Below, piece after piece: positions 17,095 to 28,047 of a DNA stretch of 64,000 nucleotides. A program made the position numbers and the translations under genes. The stretch is taken from positions 1 through 64,000 of the forward strand of contig QANU01065369.1 of NCBI GenBank assembly GCA_003254905.1, written 5' to 3'. The DNA comes from Nissolia schottii (lineage: Eukaryota; Streptophyta; Magnoliopsida; Fabales; Fabaceae). The notes under the pieces were generated by a model. It worked only from the letters and a program-made list of their open reading frames with translations. It searched no databases and was not told the origin of the DNA. Position 1 is the stretch's first letter; every line of letters begins with the position of its first letter.

Positions 17095-20000
17095 ATGGCA
17101 GACCATCGAAATGGAAGCACACAACCTCCCAGTGGAAAGGCCGGTACAACAGGAGCTGCATATTCTATTGATCTGAATGCATTTCAATCCCGATTGAAGA
17201 CTTTTTATTCACATTGGGATGAACACAAAACTGATCTGTGGGGTTCTTCTGATGCAATTGCAATTGCATGCCCTCCACCTTCAGAAGATCTACGGTACTT
17301 GAAATCTACTGCTCTGAACTTATGGTTGCTTGGATTTGAGTTCCCAGAGACAATTATGGTTTTCATGAAGAAGCAGATCCATATCCTGTGCAGCCAAAAG
17401 AAGGCTTCTATACTTGAATCTGTTAAAAAACCTGCCAGAGAGGCAGTTGGTGTGGATCTTGTTTTGCATGTCAAGCCTAAAAATGATGATGGAACTGCTC
17501 TAATGGATGCTATACTCCGTGCCATCCGTGCTCAATCGAAGGCGGATGGTCTTGATGCTCCTAATGTTGGATATATATCAAGAGAGGCTCCTGAGGGGAA
17601 ACTCCTGGAAACATGGGCTGGGAAATTGAAAAGCCCAAATATTCATATGAATGATGTGGCCAATGGGTTATCAACATTGTTTGCTATAAAAAGTAATGAG
17701 GAACTTACATCAATTAAGAGAGCAGCATACCTAACAACCAGTGTGATGAAAAACTTTGTGGTTACAAAGCTTGAGAATGTAATTGATGAAGAGAAGAAAG
17801 TTTCCCATTCTACATTGATGGAGGAGACTGAGAAAGTTATACTGGAACCTTCAAAAGTCAATTGTAAACTGAAGGCAGATAATGTTGATATTTGTTACCC
17901 GCCAATTTTTCAGAGTGGTGGAGCGTTCGATCTCAGACCTAGCGCTGTCAGCAATGATGAGTTTCTGCACTATGACTCTGCCAGTGTGATTATATGTGCA
18001 GTGGGAGCCCGGTATAAAAGTTACTGCTCAAACATAGCTAGGACCTTCTTGATTGATGCAAATCCTCTACAAAGTAAGGCTTATGGGGCTCTACTGAAAG
18101 CCCATGAAGCTGTAATTGGTCATTTGAAGCCTGGAAACGAGCTGAGTGCTGCATACCAAGCTGCAGTTTCCGTTGTTGAAAAGGATGCTCCTGAATTGAT
18201 TTCCTATTTGACAAAATCTGCTGGGACAGGCATTGGGATTGAATTTCGTGAGTCAGGATTGAATCTTAATGCTAAAAATGACCAGATAATAAAAGAAGGC
18301 ATGGTCTTCAATGTGTCACTTGGATTTCAGAATTTACAGAGTGAGAACAGGGAGTCTATGAACAAGTGCTTCTCACTGTTGCTTGCTGACACAGTCATCA
18401 TCAACAAAGATAAGACAGAGGTTGTGACTTCGATGAGCTCAAAAGCTCTAAAGGATGTGGCTTATTCCTTCAATGAGGATGAAGAAGAGGAAAAGCCTAC
18501 CACAAAAGCTGATGGCAAAGGCGCAGAGCCCTTAATGTCGAAGACAACTCTAAGGTCAGACAATCATGATATTTCAAAGGAAGAACTTCGAAGGCAGCAT
18601 CAGGCAGAACTCGCTCGTCAGAAGAACGAGGAAACTGCAAGGCGACTTGCTGGTGGTGGAAAAGAGACTGGAGACAACCGTTCCTCTTCAAGGACTTCAG
18701 CAGACTTGGTTGCCTACAAGAACATAAATGATATCCCCCCGCCAAGAGAGATGATGATTCAGATTGATCAGAAGCATGAAGCGGTTCTCTTGCCTATAAA
18801 TGGAAGCATGGTACCTTTTCATGTGGCTTTCATTCGAACTGTTTCCAGCCAGCAGGACACCAACCGCAATTGTTATGTCCGAATTATTTTTAATGTTCCC
18901 GGGACTCCTTTCAGTCCTCATGATGCGAACTCAGCGAAGTTCCCAGGATCTATATATTTGAAGGAGGCTTCATTCCGCTCCAAGGATTCAAGACACATAA
19001 GTGAGGTTGTGCAGTCCATTAAAACACTCAGGAGACAAGTTGTTGCGAGGGAGTCTGAGAGAGCTGAGAGGGCAACCTTGGTTACACAGGAGAAACTGCA
19101 GCTTGCTAATAACAGGTTTAAGCCGATAAGATTGCATGACCTTTGGATCCGCCCTGTTTTTGGTGGGCGTGGAAGGAAGATACCGGGTACACTTGAGGCT
19201 CATGTGAATGGGTTTCGTTATTCTACTACGAGGCAAGATGAGCGTGTGGACATCATGTTTGGCAACATTAAGCATGCATTTTTTCAGCCTGCAGAGAATG
19301 AAATGATTACTCTCCTGCACTTCCATCTGCACAACCATATTATGGTAGGAAATAAGAAAACCAAGGACGTCCAGTTTTATGTTGAGGTAATGGATATGGT
19401 CCAGAATGTTGGAGGTAGTAAGAGATCAGCATATGACCCTGATGAGCTCGAAGAAGAGCAACGTGAGAGAGACAGGAAGAATAAAATTAATGTGGAATTT
19501 CAGACTTTTGTGAATCGGGTCCATGATCTCTGGGGACAGCCCCAGTTCAATGGGCTTGACCTCGAGTTTGATCAACCTCTCAGAGAACTTGGCTTCCCTG
19601 GTGTACCTCACAAATCCTCAGTATTTATTGTTCCTACTTCAGCTTGCCTGGTTGAACTGATTGAAACCCCATTCCTTGTTGTCACACTAGGTGAGATTGA
19701 GATTGTGAATCTAGAGAGAGTTGGGCTTGGGCAGAAGAACTTTGATATGACAGTAGTTTTCAAGGATTTTAAGCGGGATGTCCTCAGGATTGATTCCATC
19801 CCTTCCACTTCTCTTGATGGTATCAAGGAATGGCTTGACACAACAGACATAAAGTATTATGAGAGCAGGCTCAATCTGAACTGGCGTCAGATCCTAAAGA
19901 CGATCACTGATGACCCACAGAGTTTTATTGAAGGTGGTGGGTGGGAGTTTCTGAATTTGGAAGCTACTGATTCAGAATCAGATAACTCAGAGGAGTCGGA

Positions 20001-20298
20001 TAAAGGTTATGAACCGTCAGATGCGGAACCCGAATCTGATTCAGAGGATGATGATTCGGACAGTGAATCACTTGTGGAGTCTGAGGATGATGATGAGGAG
20101 GATGATTCTGAGGAGGAGTCAGAGGAAGAGAAGGGAAAGACATGGGAAGAACTGGAGAGGGAAGCAAGCAATGCCGATAGGGAGAAAGGAAATGACTCTG
20201 ACAGCGAAGAAGATAGGAAAAGAAGGAAGGCCAAAGTTTATGGCAAGTCACGAGCTGGTATTAGTAGTAGCATGCCGAAGCGGGCCAAGTTAAGATAG
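17095..20298 (+). CDS. SPT16: FACT complex large subunit SPT16
   Basis: A 1067-residue protein, about the usual plant length, encoded by one uninterrupted exon. FACT (SPT16 with SSRP1) loosens and rebuilds nucleosomes during transcription and replication in the nucleus. Domains in order: N-lobe (about 20-185) and an inactive creatinase/aminopeptidase-like fold (about 190-440); an acidic-then-charged linker with a short coiled stretch around EELRRQHQAEL (about 496-520); the middle region with ND(I/L)PPPREMMIQID (about 545) and YLKEASFRSKD; a PH-like Rtt106-type module (about 790-930, including FGNIKHAFFQP upstream and GLGQKNFDMTVVFKDF); and a very acidic Ser/Asp/Glu tail from about 957. The tail ends in basic, nuclear-signal-like KRRKAKVYGK and PKRAKLR. 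The start is chosen because MADHRNG follows directly on the leader acceptor and matches plant SPT16 N-termini. No damage is seen. Confidence 0.97.
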   Translation: MADHRNGSTQPPSGKAGTTGAAYSIDLNAFQSRLKTFYSHWDEHKTDLWGSSDAIAIACPPPSEDLRYLKSTALNLWLLGFEFPETIMVFMKKQIHILCSQKKASILESVKKPAREAVGVDLVLHVKPKNDDGTALMDAILRAIRAQSKADGLDAPNVGYISREAPEGKLLETWAGKLKSPNIHMNDVANGLSTLFAIKSNEELTSIKRAAYLTTSVMKNFVVTKLENVIDEEKKVSHSTLMEETEKVILEPSKVNCKLKADNVDICYPPIFQSGGAFDLRPSAVSNDEFLHYDSASVIICAVGARYKSYCSNIARTFLIDANPLQSKAYGALLKAHEAVIGHLKPGNELSAAYQAAVSVVEKDAPELISYLTKSAGTGIGIEFRESGLNLNAKNDQIIKEGMVFNVSLGFQNLQSENRESMNKCFSLLLADTVIINKDKTEVVTSMSSKALKDVAYSFNEDEEEEKPTTKADGKGAEPLMSKTTLRSDNHDISKEELRRQHQAELARQKNEETARRLAGGGKETGDNRSSSRTSADLVAYKNINDIPPPREMMIQIDQKHEAVLLPINGSMVPFHVAFIRTVSSQQDTNRNCYVRIIFNVPGTPFSPHDANSAKFPGSIYLKEASFRSKDSRHISEVVQSIKTLRRQVVARESERAERATLVTQEKLQLANNRFKPIRLHDLWIRPVFGGRGRKIPGTLEAHVNGFRYSTTRQDERVDIMFGNIKHAFFQPAENEMITLLHFHLHNHIMVGNKKTKDVQFYVEVMDMVQNVGGSKRSAYDPDELEEEQRERDRKNKINVEFQTFVNRVHDLWGQPQFNGLDLEFDQPLRELGFPGVPHKSSVFIVPTSACLVELIETPFLVVTLGEIEIVNLERVGLGQKNFDMTVVFKDFKRDVLRIDSIPSTSLDGIKEWLDTTDIKYYESRLNLNWRQILKTITDDPQSFIEGGGWEFLNLEATDSESDNSEESDKGYEPSDAEPESDSEDDDSDSESLVESEDDDEEDDSEEESEEEKGKTWEELEREASNADREKGNDSDSEEDRKRRKAKVYGKSRAGISSSMPKRAKLR

Positions 20299-20998
20299 GT
20301 TTTGGTTTTTTGTTCTTGGCCAGCTTGTGGTTTAGTGCTGTTGCTTTATGTTACTGCTGTTAGCTGCTTTTGGGATTTTGGAGGAGTTGCTCTATCATTG
20401 TAACTTTTTAAGTTTTCCTTTTCATCATGTTGTTCAGCACTTGATGTTACTCCTTGAATCCAATGTATGCTCTTATAATAGTTGTGGCTCTATTTTGAAA
20501 GTTGCTTCTGTTTCCCCTCCTCCTCCTCCCACTTATTTCAAAATTCTAACTGGTTTGCACTTCTTTAATTTTTGTTCAATACATAAGCATGGTACTTTGT
20601 CAAGCAGTATAGATTCCTTATTGTGCTGAGTCATTGTAGAACTCTGGCAAACAGCTATTTTAAGCAACGTGGTATTGCTAACAAGAAATTAACTTTGAAC
20701 ATGTTCTGAACTTAAAAGATTTTTTGCACAACCTTCAATCACATTTGACATATTAGAATTTGCTTTCTGCGTCAACTTGTATGCTTGCTGATGAACTCCA
20801 CAATTGTCTTCTGTGATGAAAATCTGGGCGACCATAAACATTAGAACTTTCCTTTTAACCAACAGTAGCATTTATCTCGTTCATTCTTTTTTTGGTAAGG
20901 GGAGGGGATATTTGGGGGGGACGAGGGAGGAGATGGGGATGAAACCAATATATATTCCAACTTACATTACAAGGCAGTATCAAGTAAGTAAGTAAATA
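20299..20998 (+). other. SPT16 3' UTR and downstream flank
   Basis: T-rich, non-coding sequence. The 3' UTR probably ends within about 350 bases of the stop, but no single poly(A) signal stands out. G-rich runs at about 20900-20940 are low-complexity. No other gene is seen. Confidence 0.5.
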
Positions 20999-21490
20999 AG
21001 GTGGTATGCGGGCTAATCTAGTCTGTTTTGTCCGGTATGCGATGGATCAAAATTAAATGGATTGGACTGGGTTGGTTTGTGAAATTAAATAGTATGCAGG
21101 ATTTGTGGGATGGCCCACATTTTTATTTTTTGACATTTTTAATTAGAGTGTAAAATTTCAATTTTAATTTATGAAAAAAAATTGAAACATGATCAAAAAA
21201 TTCATTCTCAATGTGATCCAAAAGTAAGTACTATATTGGGTTGGACTTGGATGTTGGGTACATTTTTTAATTTTGAACGTTGGATATTGAGTGAAAAATA
21301 AATAAATAAATAAATAATAGATGAATTAAATAAATAATGGAGTGGTTCGCAGATTCTATGGGCTGAGCTCGTTAAATCCGCGGGTTATGCAAAACTGACT
21401 AAAAAGCCCGTATCTAAACGGATCAATAAATTAATTGGTCAGTGCATATTGAGTAATCCGTGGGCCGAGGTCTATATGCTCACCTCTATA
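20999..21490. repeat. Dispersed repeat with hAT-like ends, fragment 1
   Basis: The stretch opens GGTGGTATGCGGGCTAATC and closes with the inverse of TAGAGGTGAGCATATAGACC. It is full of runs such as GGGTTGG and CGCGGGTTATGC. Ends of the form TAG(G/A)GGTG are common in hAT-derived MITEs. I cannot find a clean 8-bp target duplication, so the class is tentative. It has no coding potential. Confidence 0.4.
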
Positions 21491-23112
21491 AGTAAAGATA
21501 ACGAGTAAAGCGGTTTCAAAGATTACTGATATGTTTAGGATATAAATGTACATGGGGTTTAGGTTCATTGGTGATTTTAACATGGCCAAAATTAGGATGT
21601 AAATGTTGTTATTAATGAATTATGTTCGTTAATTCCGTAAATACTTCAACATGTTTGTTTAAATAATAAATAAATGTTTAAGATTTGATTGATTACATAA
21701 GTAAACTTAGTTCACGTTTTATAAATTTGATATTGAAAGTTGGTAAATGTTTATTTTAGTATATCTATGCTTAAAATAAAGATGATTGTTTAAAATAATT
21801 GGTTTTGGTGCACAAATTTTTATTCCACTTTTACTCACAAATTTTGTTCCACTTTAACTTCTTATTTATAACTAATAAAAGTTGTCACATACAAAATTCA
21901 AAGATTTACAAGCATGAAGTGCTTACATTCCCGTTGGTATTTAATAAAAAAATTACAATTTTTTAAAAAAAATAGATAGTATATACTAAATTTAATATAC
22001 TACTATGCTACTATACTAATCATAATATTAAAATAATAATAACAACAACTCATTAACATTACTATTTTTTGAATTGTTAATAATTTATAAGTTCTGAAAT
22101 TAAAATTTGGTGCATCTTTATAATATTTAAACCAATATATATCTCTCATAAACATTCTACCTTAGTCCATAAATAAATCATCTCTTCTTTCATACTATTT
22201 TTTAATCACACATCTTTCTTATCAAAATACTGTTTCTCCTTGATCATCTAAATATTTCTCAACCCATCCACAATGTTAATACCCTAAAACCTATATCCTA
22301 ACTTTACCCTTATTCAAACACTAGATGTTTGAACCATTTACCAATCTTCTTCAACCTTACCTCCTACCAAGTCGCACCCGGTTGCCTTTGATGGAACGTA
22401 CCAACCACAGTCGCCTCCATTCGTTGTTCTATTTCCCTCCAGTTTGACATTTCTAGCGGATTCTCATACAAAAATTTCTAAACCCAAACAGATCTATCTA
22501 ATACCTCACCTATCCCAAAAAGTCTTGCAATAATTTGTATTGACAATGACATTGAAATGGTAAACATATCATGTGGACAAAGAAAATAGAATCATTAGTA
22601 TTTCTATAGATAGAAATTACTAGTTTGTTTTAAATTTAAGCATGTTGCTTACTTTTTTACTTGTATTTTTTTTTTTGTTAATGACCTATATGAAATGTAT
22701 TTTATAATGATTACTTTCTTATATTTAACTGCTTCATTTTAACTTTATTCATACTAGAGAAGGGATGGTCCAAGGAACAAGAAGAAAATAAAAATGAGAT
22801 TAAAAAAAATCAAAAATTGAAAATTAAAATAATTAGTTTTGTGTTTTTAAATGAAAATATATAATGGTCTAAATAATGTGATAAATGGATGGTTATTTTA
22901 GTTTGACCTTTTTATTAATAGTAAAGAAATTAAAATGTACAGTTCAAAAGGGACGTGCATGCCTAACATTTTGAGAGCGATATTTTGGATGTTCACAATT
23001 ACAAAGAAGCAAAAAAGGGAGTTGGAATAGCTAGGAAGAAAAAAGGGATGAAGAAACATCAATGAAGATTGATGGCAACCTATGATGAGACCACATAAAA
23101 TATTTCTCCTTT
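21491..23112. other. AT-rich spacer without genes
   Basis: No gene, no clear repeat ends and no RNA gene are seen. A few pyrimidine-rich stretches (22190-22460) look like old, unrecognisable repeat sequence. Confidence 0.55.
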
Positions 23113-26100
23113 TTGGAAGCTTTCCTTTTTCAATTTCAAATTCCGTTTGCCTTAAAGAGTATACGTCCACTAACCAAGCTTCATTTGCAAATTGTTGGTG
23201 TTGTTCTTAATGGTTCTTTGGCGGATTCAATTATTTGGAACCGTCGATCTTCGGGGGAATTCTCAGTGAGCTCATGTGCAAAGGATATCACTAGATACTT
23301 TATGGAGCCTACAGACTAGCGAATATCTAACATTTTGAAGATTTGGCAAGGGATATTGGTTCCTCCTAATGCAGAATTATTGGTGTGGATGGTTATGCTG
23401 GGTTGTTTGAGTACGAAGTTTCGGCTTCTACAAGGAGAGACAACATGTGTCCTATGTAACAGAGAGGAAGAGTCTATATCACATTTATTTTTTGGTTATT
23501 ACTTTGCATGGCGAACATGGTGCTATTGTCTCAAGGAAAAAGGAATTCTGTGGGTCTGCCCGATCGATAAATATGGAGGTATTTTTTGAATCTTGGAAAG
23601 CAATAACTTCGTATAACTTTGGCTTTGATAATTGGTGTATCTTGGTTTTTTGCTATTATTTGGTCTTTCGATATAGAAACAGTGTTGGCTTTGATAAAAA
23701 AGAAGGTGGATTGGGTAGCTTTTATGAATCTCTTGTGGCGGAATTGACACGTGGTGTAAAGATAGGCAAAGACAATTATTTGAAAATAATGTCAATAAAA
23801 GGGAAATGTACTAAGGGGTATTGACATTGAGGAAATTCAAGTGGTGGATATGCTATCAATATGACTCATTGAGGGATTTTTATCCGGTAGATGATGAGTT
23901 TCTTTCGTATACACAAGTCATTAATGGTAGCGGCATGTGCCGTTTGATGAGGGTAGGATCATGGACGAAGACAGAACTTTTGGCTGTGGATGAAGGAGTG
24001 CAAAATGCTTTGGAGTCTCTCAATTGTGAGGAATTTGATTTAACAGTAATATCATCATTATTGCTGTTGAAATCTTGGGTCGACAATGAAATAAAGATAT
24101 CATGGGACCTTCAATTTTTGTGGAATAATTTTTTTTTTTATTTTTTATCTAAAGGAGTAGTTTCAAAATGTAGAGTTGATCTTTGATTATCGAAAGGCTT
24201 CTTGGTGGAAAAAATTATGGCTTCACAAGTTGACTCTTTTGGAAAAAGATCGTTTATGGGAGGAAGAATTCCGAGAGTGGTGATATTTTGTTTAATTTAA
24301 TTTTTTATTTGTGTATCTTTTTTGGATGTGCCTTAATCTGGTTTAGGGGAGACACTTTTTTTCCTCTTCAGTTTTATGTCACGCTCCCACTTAGAACGTG
24401 ACCGCACGTAAGGTTACTGCCCTACAAAAACACTGACATGACATACTAAACATGTAAAATAAATGCAACTAGTAGATAAATAAATAAATACTATTTGATT
24501 CATTAATTGATAACTGAAAAATTGTTTAAATAATTGTACTAAATATGAATGATTTTACAAATAATCATGTCTAAAATAAAGTCTATGAAACTATCATGGA
24601 TCCTGCTCTAGGTGTCTAGAACATGACTGTAACTACTTGATAGTCCCCACTGCGAAGTAGAGCTTACCACTGATATTTGGAACACTTGCTCACTGGACGA
24701 GGGGATCGCTCTCACTATCCTCAGCAAAATATGAAAAATGGTTTGACAGAGGGGTGAGTTGTCAACTCAGTAGTGGGTACCTCGGTACCACACACATAGC
24801 AAGTATTGCAGACAATGGCACAACATATGCATACATACATATAAATAACTAAAGAAATAAGTACAATAACAAATATATTACATAACTGCATACACTTAAT
24901 GGTTTAATGAACTGTACATATACTGAACAAACTGCATATACTGAAATAAACTGATTAAACTGGATAGCTGCTGGATAAATTGAACTGATAACTGAAAATT
25001 GTACGTATGCCCATGTCCTTGGCAGAAGAGCATAATTAAAGGAAGTGGCAGCTCAACCTTACTTCACCAGGAATAATTTTAGGTGGTTTCAGTACGCACG
25101 CAACCCAGGTACCTGTGAGGGTACGCATACCCTAATCTGAGTAGCCTTGCGCTCGAGGGTCTGATAAGGCACGCGTACCGTAACTATGGAGCCTAGCGTT
25201 CATAAACTGGCAGGGGCACGCGTGCTGTAACTGGTGGGTCTGGTTTACGAGATTGTAAGACCTCGTACTATTCTAGGTTATCTGTTCTGATATCTACTGT
25301 TTGTGAAGTCTTTTATGGGGAGTGTCTTAATTACCCAAGTTGTTAAGGCCTAAAACTACTGATTATGATAAATGTGTCCTAGTTAACTAATCTCTGCTTA
25401 TTAATCCGACTTGAGGGGTAAGGTCCCATACTTACGACAGGATTCCCATGTAAGAGAGGTGCGTCACATCGGACATCTTAAGTACAAAGTCTTACCTTAG
25501 CCAGAACCTGCCCCTCGTTGGAGTCCATTCCCTAGTCAGAGTCTTTATTATTAAGTTTTATGTATAAAACTTGCTTAACATCTCTAAGGATAAGGTACCT
25601 AGGGGTTTAGGTCTCTGTCCCAACATAACATGGCATAATATATAACATAACATACTGTAACATGGCATATAACATCGCATGACATAGTTTGGCATACATA
25701 GCAATTACTGATCATGCATGTATCTGGCTGGCATGTTTTAACTAAATAAATTATCTAATAAGTCCCTAACATGTCATGGCACAGTTGACTCGATTGGTGG
25801 ACCACCAAAGTGGTACCACCGACACACTGGGACGGCCACTCACCTGGAATGTCGCGGAATAGAGGAACATTGGCACCGAGGACTCTTAGCGGCGTGGCGT
25901 TGGCACCTGGAAAGCCAACCAAAACCACTATCAGAACCCATACAACAAAACTTTAAACTGGTAGGCCCCACAGTAGCGATTCTAGCATCGCTACGGCTTT
26001 TCGGCATCGCCATGGCGTCCTTAGGACCACTATAGGCCTCCACTAACACGGCGGCGAAGCCTACTAACCAAAGTCATCCTAAAAGAAGGAATGACTACCT

Positions 26101-26575
26101 ACCAAGAGGGAAAGAATTGAGCATAACTCTTTTAATAGGGAAGAAGGAGTCTGAACTCTGAGCGGGTTGGAATGGGGAGAGGAGAGCTCTCTATATATAG
26201 GCGAGGGAGTGGCCAAACGGTTGGGCCAAGCCTTAGAATATGCGCCCAAAGCTAAAAAAACGCGGAGCTGACACGGCAAGTGTCTTGCACAAGTTGATTA
26301 TGTTTCGCTCGAGACACTATCTGAGATGCATCTCGCGCGAGATGCTTGTATCGTCTCGTATGAGACGCATTCCTTCCTCTTTTTTTTAAAATTTTTTTTT
26401 AAGGGTCGTCACATTTTATCCCATTGAATTTTCTTGAGGGGCTTTTTTACTAGGCTTTCCTTGAATTAAGTTGGGATGTTTCGGTGGTTGTGTGTGTTAG
26501 GGTGTACAATTTTGCTTCCTCACCTCGAGGTTAAGCCATTTTTTCAATGGAAACATTGATTCATCTTAAAAAGAA
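23113..26575 (+). mobile_element. 5'-truncated LINE (L1-type) remnant, split by a solo LTR
   Basis: Only the 3' part of an L1-like LINE remains. A zinc-binding reverse-transcriptase tail is readable around 23230-23580: IIWNRRSSGEFSVSS, then LVPPNAELLVWM and CVLCNREEESISHLFF. A weak RNase H-like block (around 23930-24110, TELLAVDEGVQNAL) follows. The reading frame is broken by a stop after EPTD (about 23320) and by frame changes after it. Non-coding 3' sequence runs to 24376, is interrupted by the LTR at 24377-26413, and resumes to a short A-rich end (CATCTTAAAAAGAAAAG) near 26575. Loss of the whole endonuclease and catalytic RT is usual for LINE copies. Confidence 0.75.
24377..26413 (-). mobile_element. 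Solo LTR of a Ty3/gypsy-like element, nested in the LINE
   Basis: A 2037-bp LTR. Read on the - strand it begins TGTGACGACCC and ends GGAGCGTGACA. TTTTA flanks it exactly on both sides (24372-24376 and 26414-26418), a perfect 5-bp target duplication. A TATA box (CCTATATATAG, - strand, near 26190-26200) is followed by a pyrimidine-rich leader. There is no primer-binding site, polypurine tract or protein-coding region, so it is a solo LTR left by recombination. The long LTR and its ends fit a Tekay-type chromovirus; this is an inference. It is younger than the LINE it splits. Confidence 0.85.
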
Positions 26576-26680
26576 AAGCCAAGCTTTATCTGCTTGTTCC
26601 CTAGGGGCCAGGGCTTGAGAATGTGGTGGATTGGGAAATAGCAGTGTGTCAATGTCATAACTCCTCATGCTAGCGGCACC

Positions 26681-26818
26681 CTTAGGCATGTTGCTAGAGT
26701 TGGATTAGCCTATGATGGGTCTCAATTTGAGGTTGTTATTGTTGAAGTTGCAGGGTCTTCAGAATCCAATGGACTAAACCTTCACATATTCTATTATGAC
26801 ACCATCAAATGGACGAGG
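26681..26818 (+). pseudogene. F-box-associated-domain-like gene fragment
   Basis: About 46 codons read LRHVARVGLAYDGSQFEVV, then (after IVEVAG) SSESNGLNLHIFYYD and TIKWTR. The pattern of xRVGLAYD...FEVV.V...L.I......KW.R resembles the repeated core of F-box-associated (FBA/kelch-like) regions in plant F-box proteins. There is no start, F-box or further domain around it. It directly follows the LINE end and may be carried-over or relict gene sequence. The assignment is from pattern memory only. Confidence 0.35.
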
Positions 26819-27019
26819 TACAACCCTAAAATTTTTTTAAAAAAATTCGTCTTTGCCAAAATTCAAGTTCAAAGAGCTCTCCACGCTGCCTCTTTACTCA
26901 AACTGGGGTAATACATTAGGAAATAGTAGGGTATCTGTTGGTTTATTAGGTCTAAGAATTTGTTGTGAGCTACATGATGATATGGTCCCATGTTTTAGTA
27001 CTTAGCAAGAATACTAAAG

Positions 27020-27881
27020 TGACACTAAAGATTGATGGTTTTATGTGTCTTAGAGAAGGGGGGTTGAATCTAAGACAGGGTTTTTAAAAAAAAATTCTGG
27101 TCCCTTTTAAAAGTTTGTCTCCTAAAATTTTAGGAGATATCTCCTAGTTTTCTGGGAGACAAGTTTTCAAAAAAAAAAACTTATTTTTCACGAAAATTAT
27201 CAATTGAATAATTTTAAAAGCAGAACGTGTAAAAGATAGAGAGAAAGAAAATTTACACAGAGATTTATACTGGTTCGATTCCTTAACGGGAATCTACGTC
27301 CAGTTCTTCAAACGCCGAACTCAATTTTCTTTCAAACTAATTTTTCAAGTACAGAGACAAAACAATTATTCCTTTCACTTAGGAATTTTTCAAACCAAAA
27401 CAGAAACTTGAAACCAACTCTTTCTCTCAAGCTTTCTATTGCTCACCAAAATGATTTTCAAAAGATTTTCAAACAACGAAGACACTTAACAATTTCAAAC
27501 CAAGATACAGACCAAAATAATCAGAGATTGAGTGGTGTAAAGCACTTGGGAGAGAGTATCACGGATGGTTTTTCTTTTGGCTCTAGTGTCTTATTTTTCA
27601 AAGTGATCATTGGTCACTTATTTATACTTGATTTTTGAAGCTTCAAGACCATCTTCTTCATTATTGCCATGATTCCTTCTTCCATGACTTGTGCCCTTTC
27701 TTTATTCGTCTTCAATGATCTTGATGTTTTGCTCTTTTGACCGTTGGTGAGGAGAGCTTATTGCTCCAAGACCTTCTTCTTTATTTTTGCCATGATTCCT
27801 TCTTCCATGATTCGTGCCCTTTCTTCATTTGTCTTCAATCATCTTGATATTTTTGCTTCTTGACCGTTGTAGGAGGAGAAC
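27020..27881 (-). repeat. LTR-like dispersed repeat (probable LTR relic)
   Basis: Read on the - strand there is a duplicated upstream block, a TATA-like AAGTATAAATAAGTG (near 27615-27630), a transcribed-looking leader, and an end containing ATTCAACCCCCCTTCTC. That last phrase is one I associate with ends of legume LTR repeats. I see no clean TG...CA ends or target duplication and no coding sequence. It could be a degraded solo LTR, but this is not proven. Confidence 0.4.
27640..27881. repeat. Two-copy tandem repeat, about 123-bp unit
   Basis: GCTTCAAGACC...CTTCTTCCATGA...TTGACCGTTG at about 27640 recurs as GCTCCAAGACC...CTTCTTCCATGA...TTGACCGTTG at about 27763. The copies are about 85-90% alike by eye. 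It lies at the upstream (U3-like) end of the LTR-like relic, where duplicated enhancer-like blocks are common. Confidence 0.75.
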
Positions 27882-28047
27882 NGCCACATCAGCAAATAGT
27901 CAGCAACTTAAAAGACCAAGCTATTACGAGACGGAAACTCTCACATAAGTTTTAAGGGAGAAAATTCGTTTACGGAAAGTAGTTAAAAATGTCTAATAAA
28001 AAAAAAAAGTAGAGTCTCTTTATTTTTTAATCACACGATGCAAAATA

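Noticed and set aside
17205-20251. Open frames of 60-116 codons on the - strand and a shifted + frame within SPT16
   Set aside because: They overlap a conserved single-exon gene in other frames, and their compositions (for example Ser or Arg runs opposite the acidic tail) are shadows of it.
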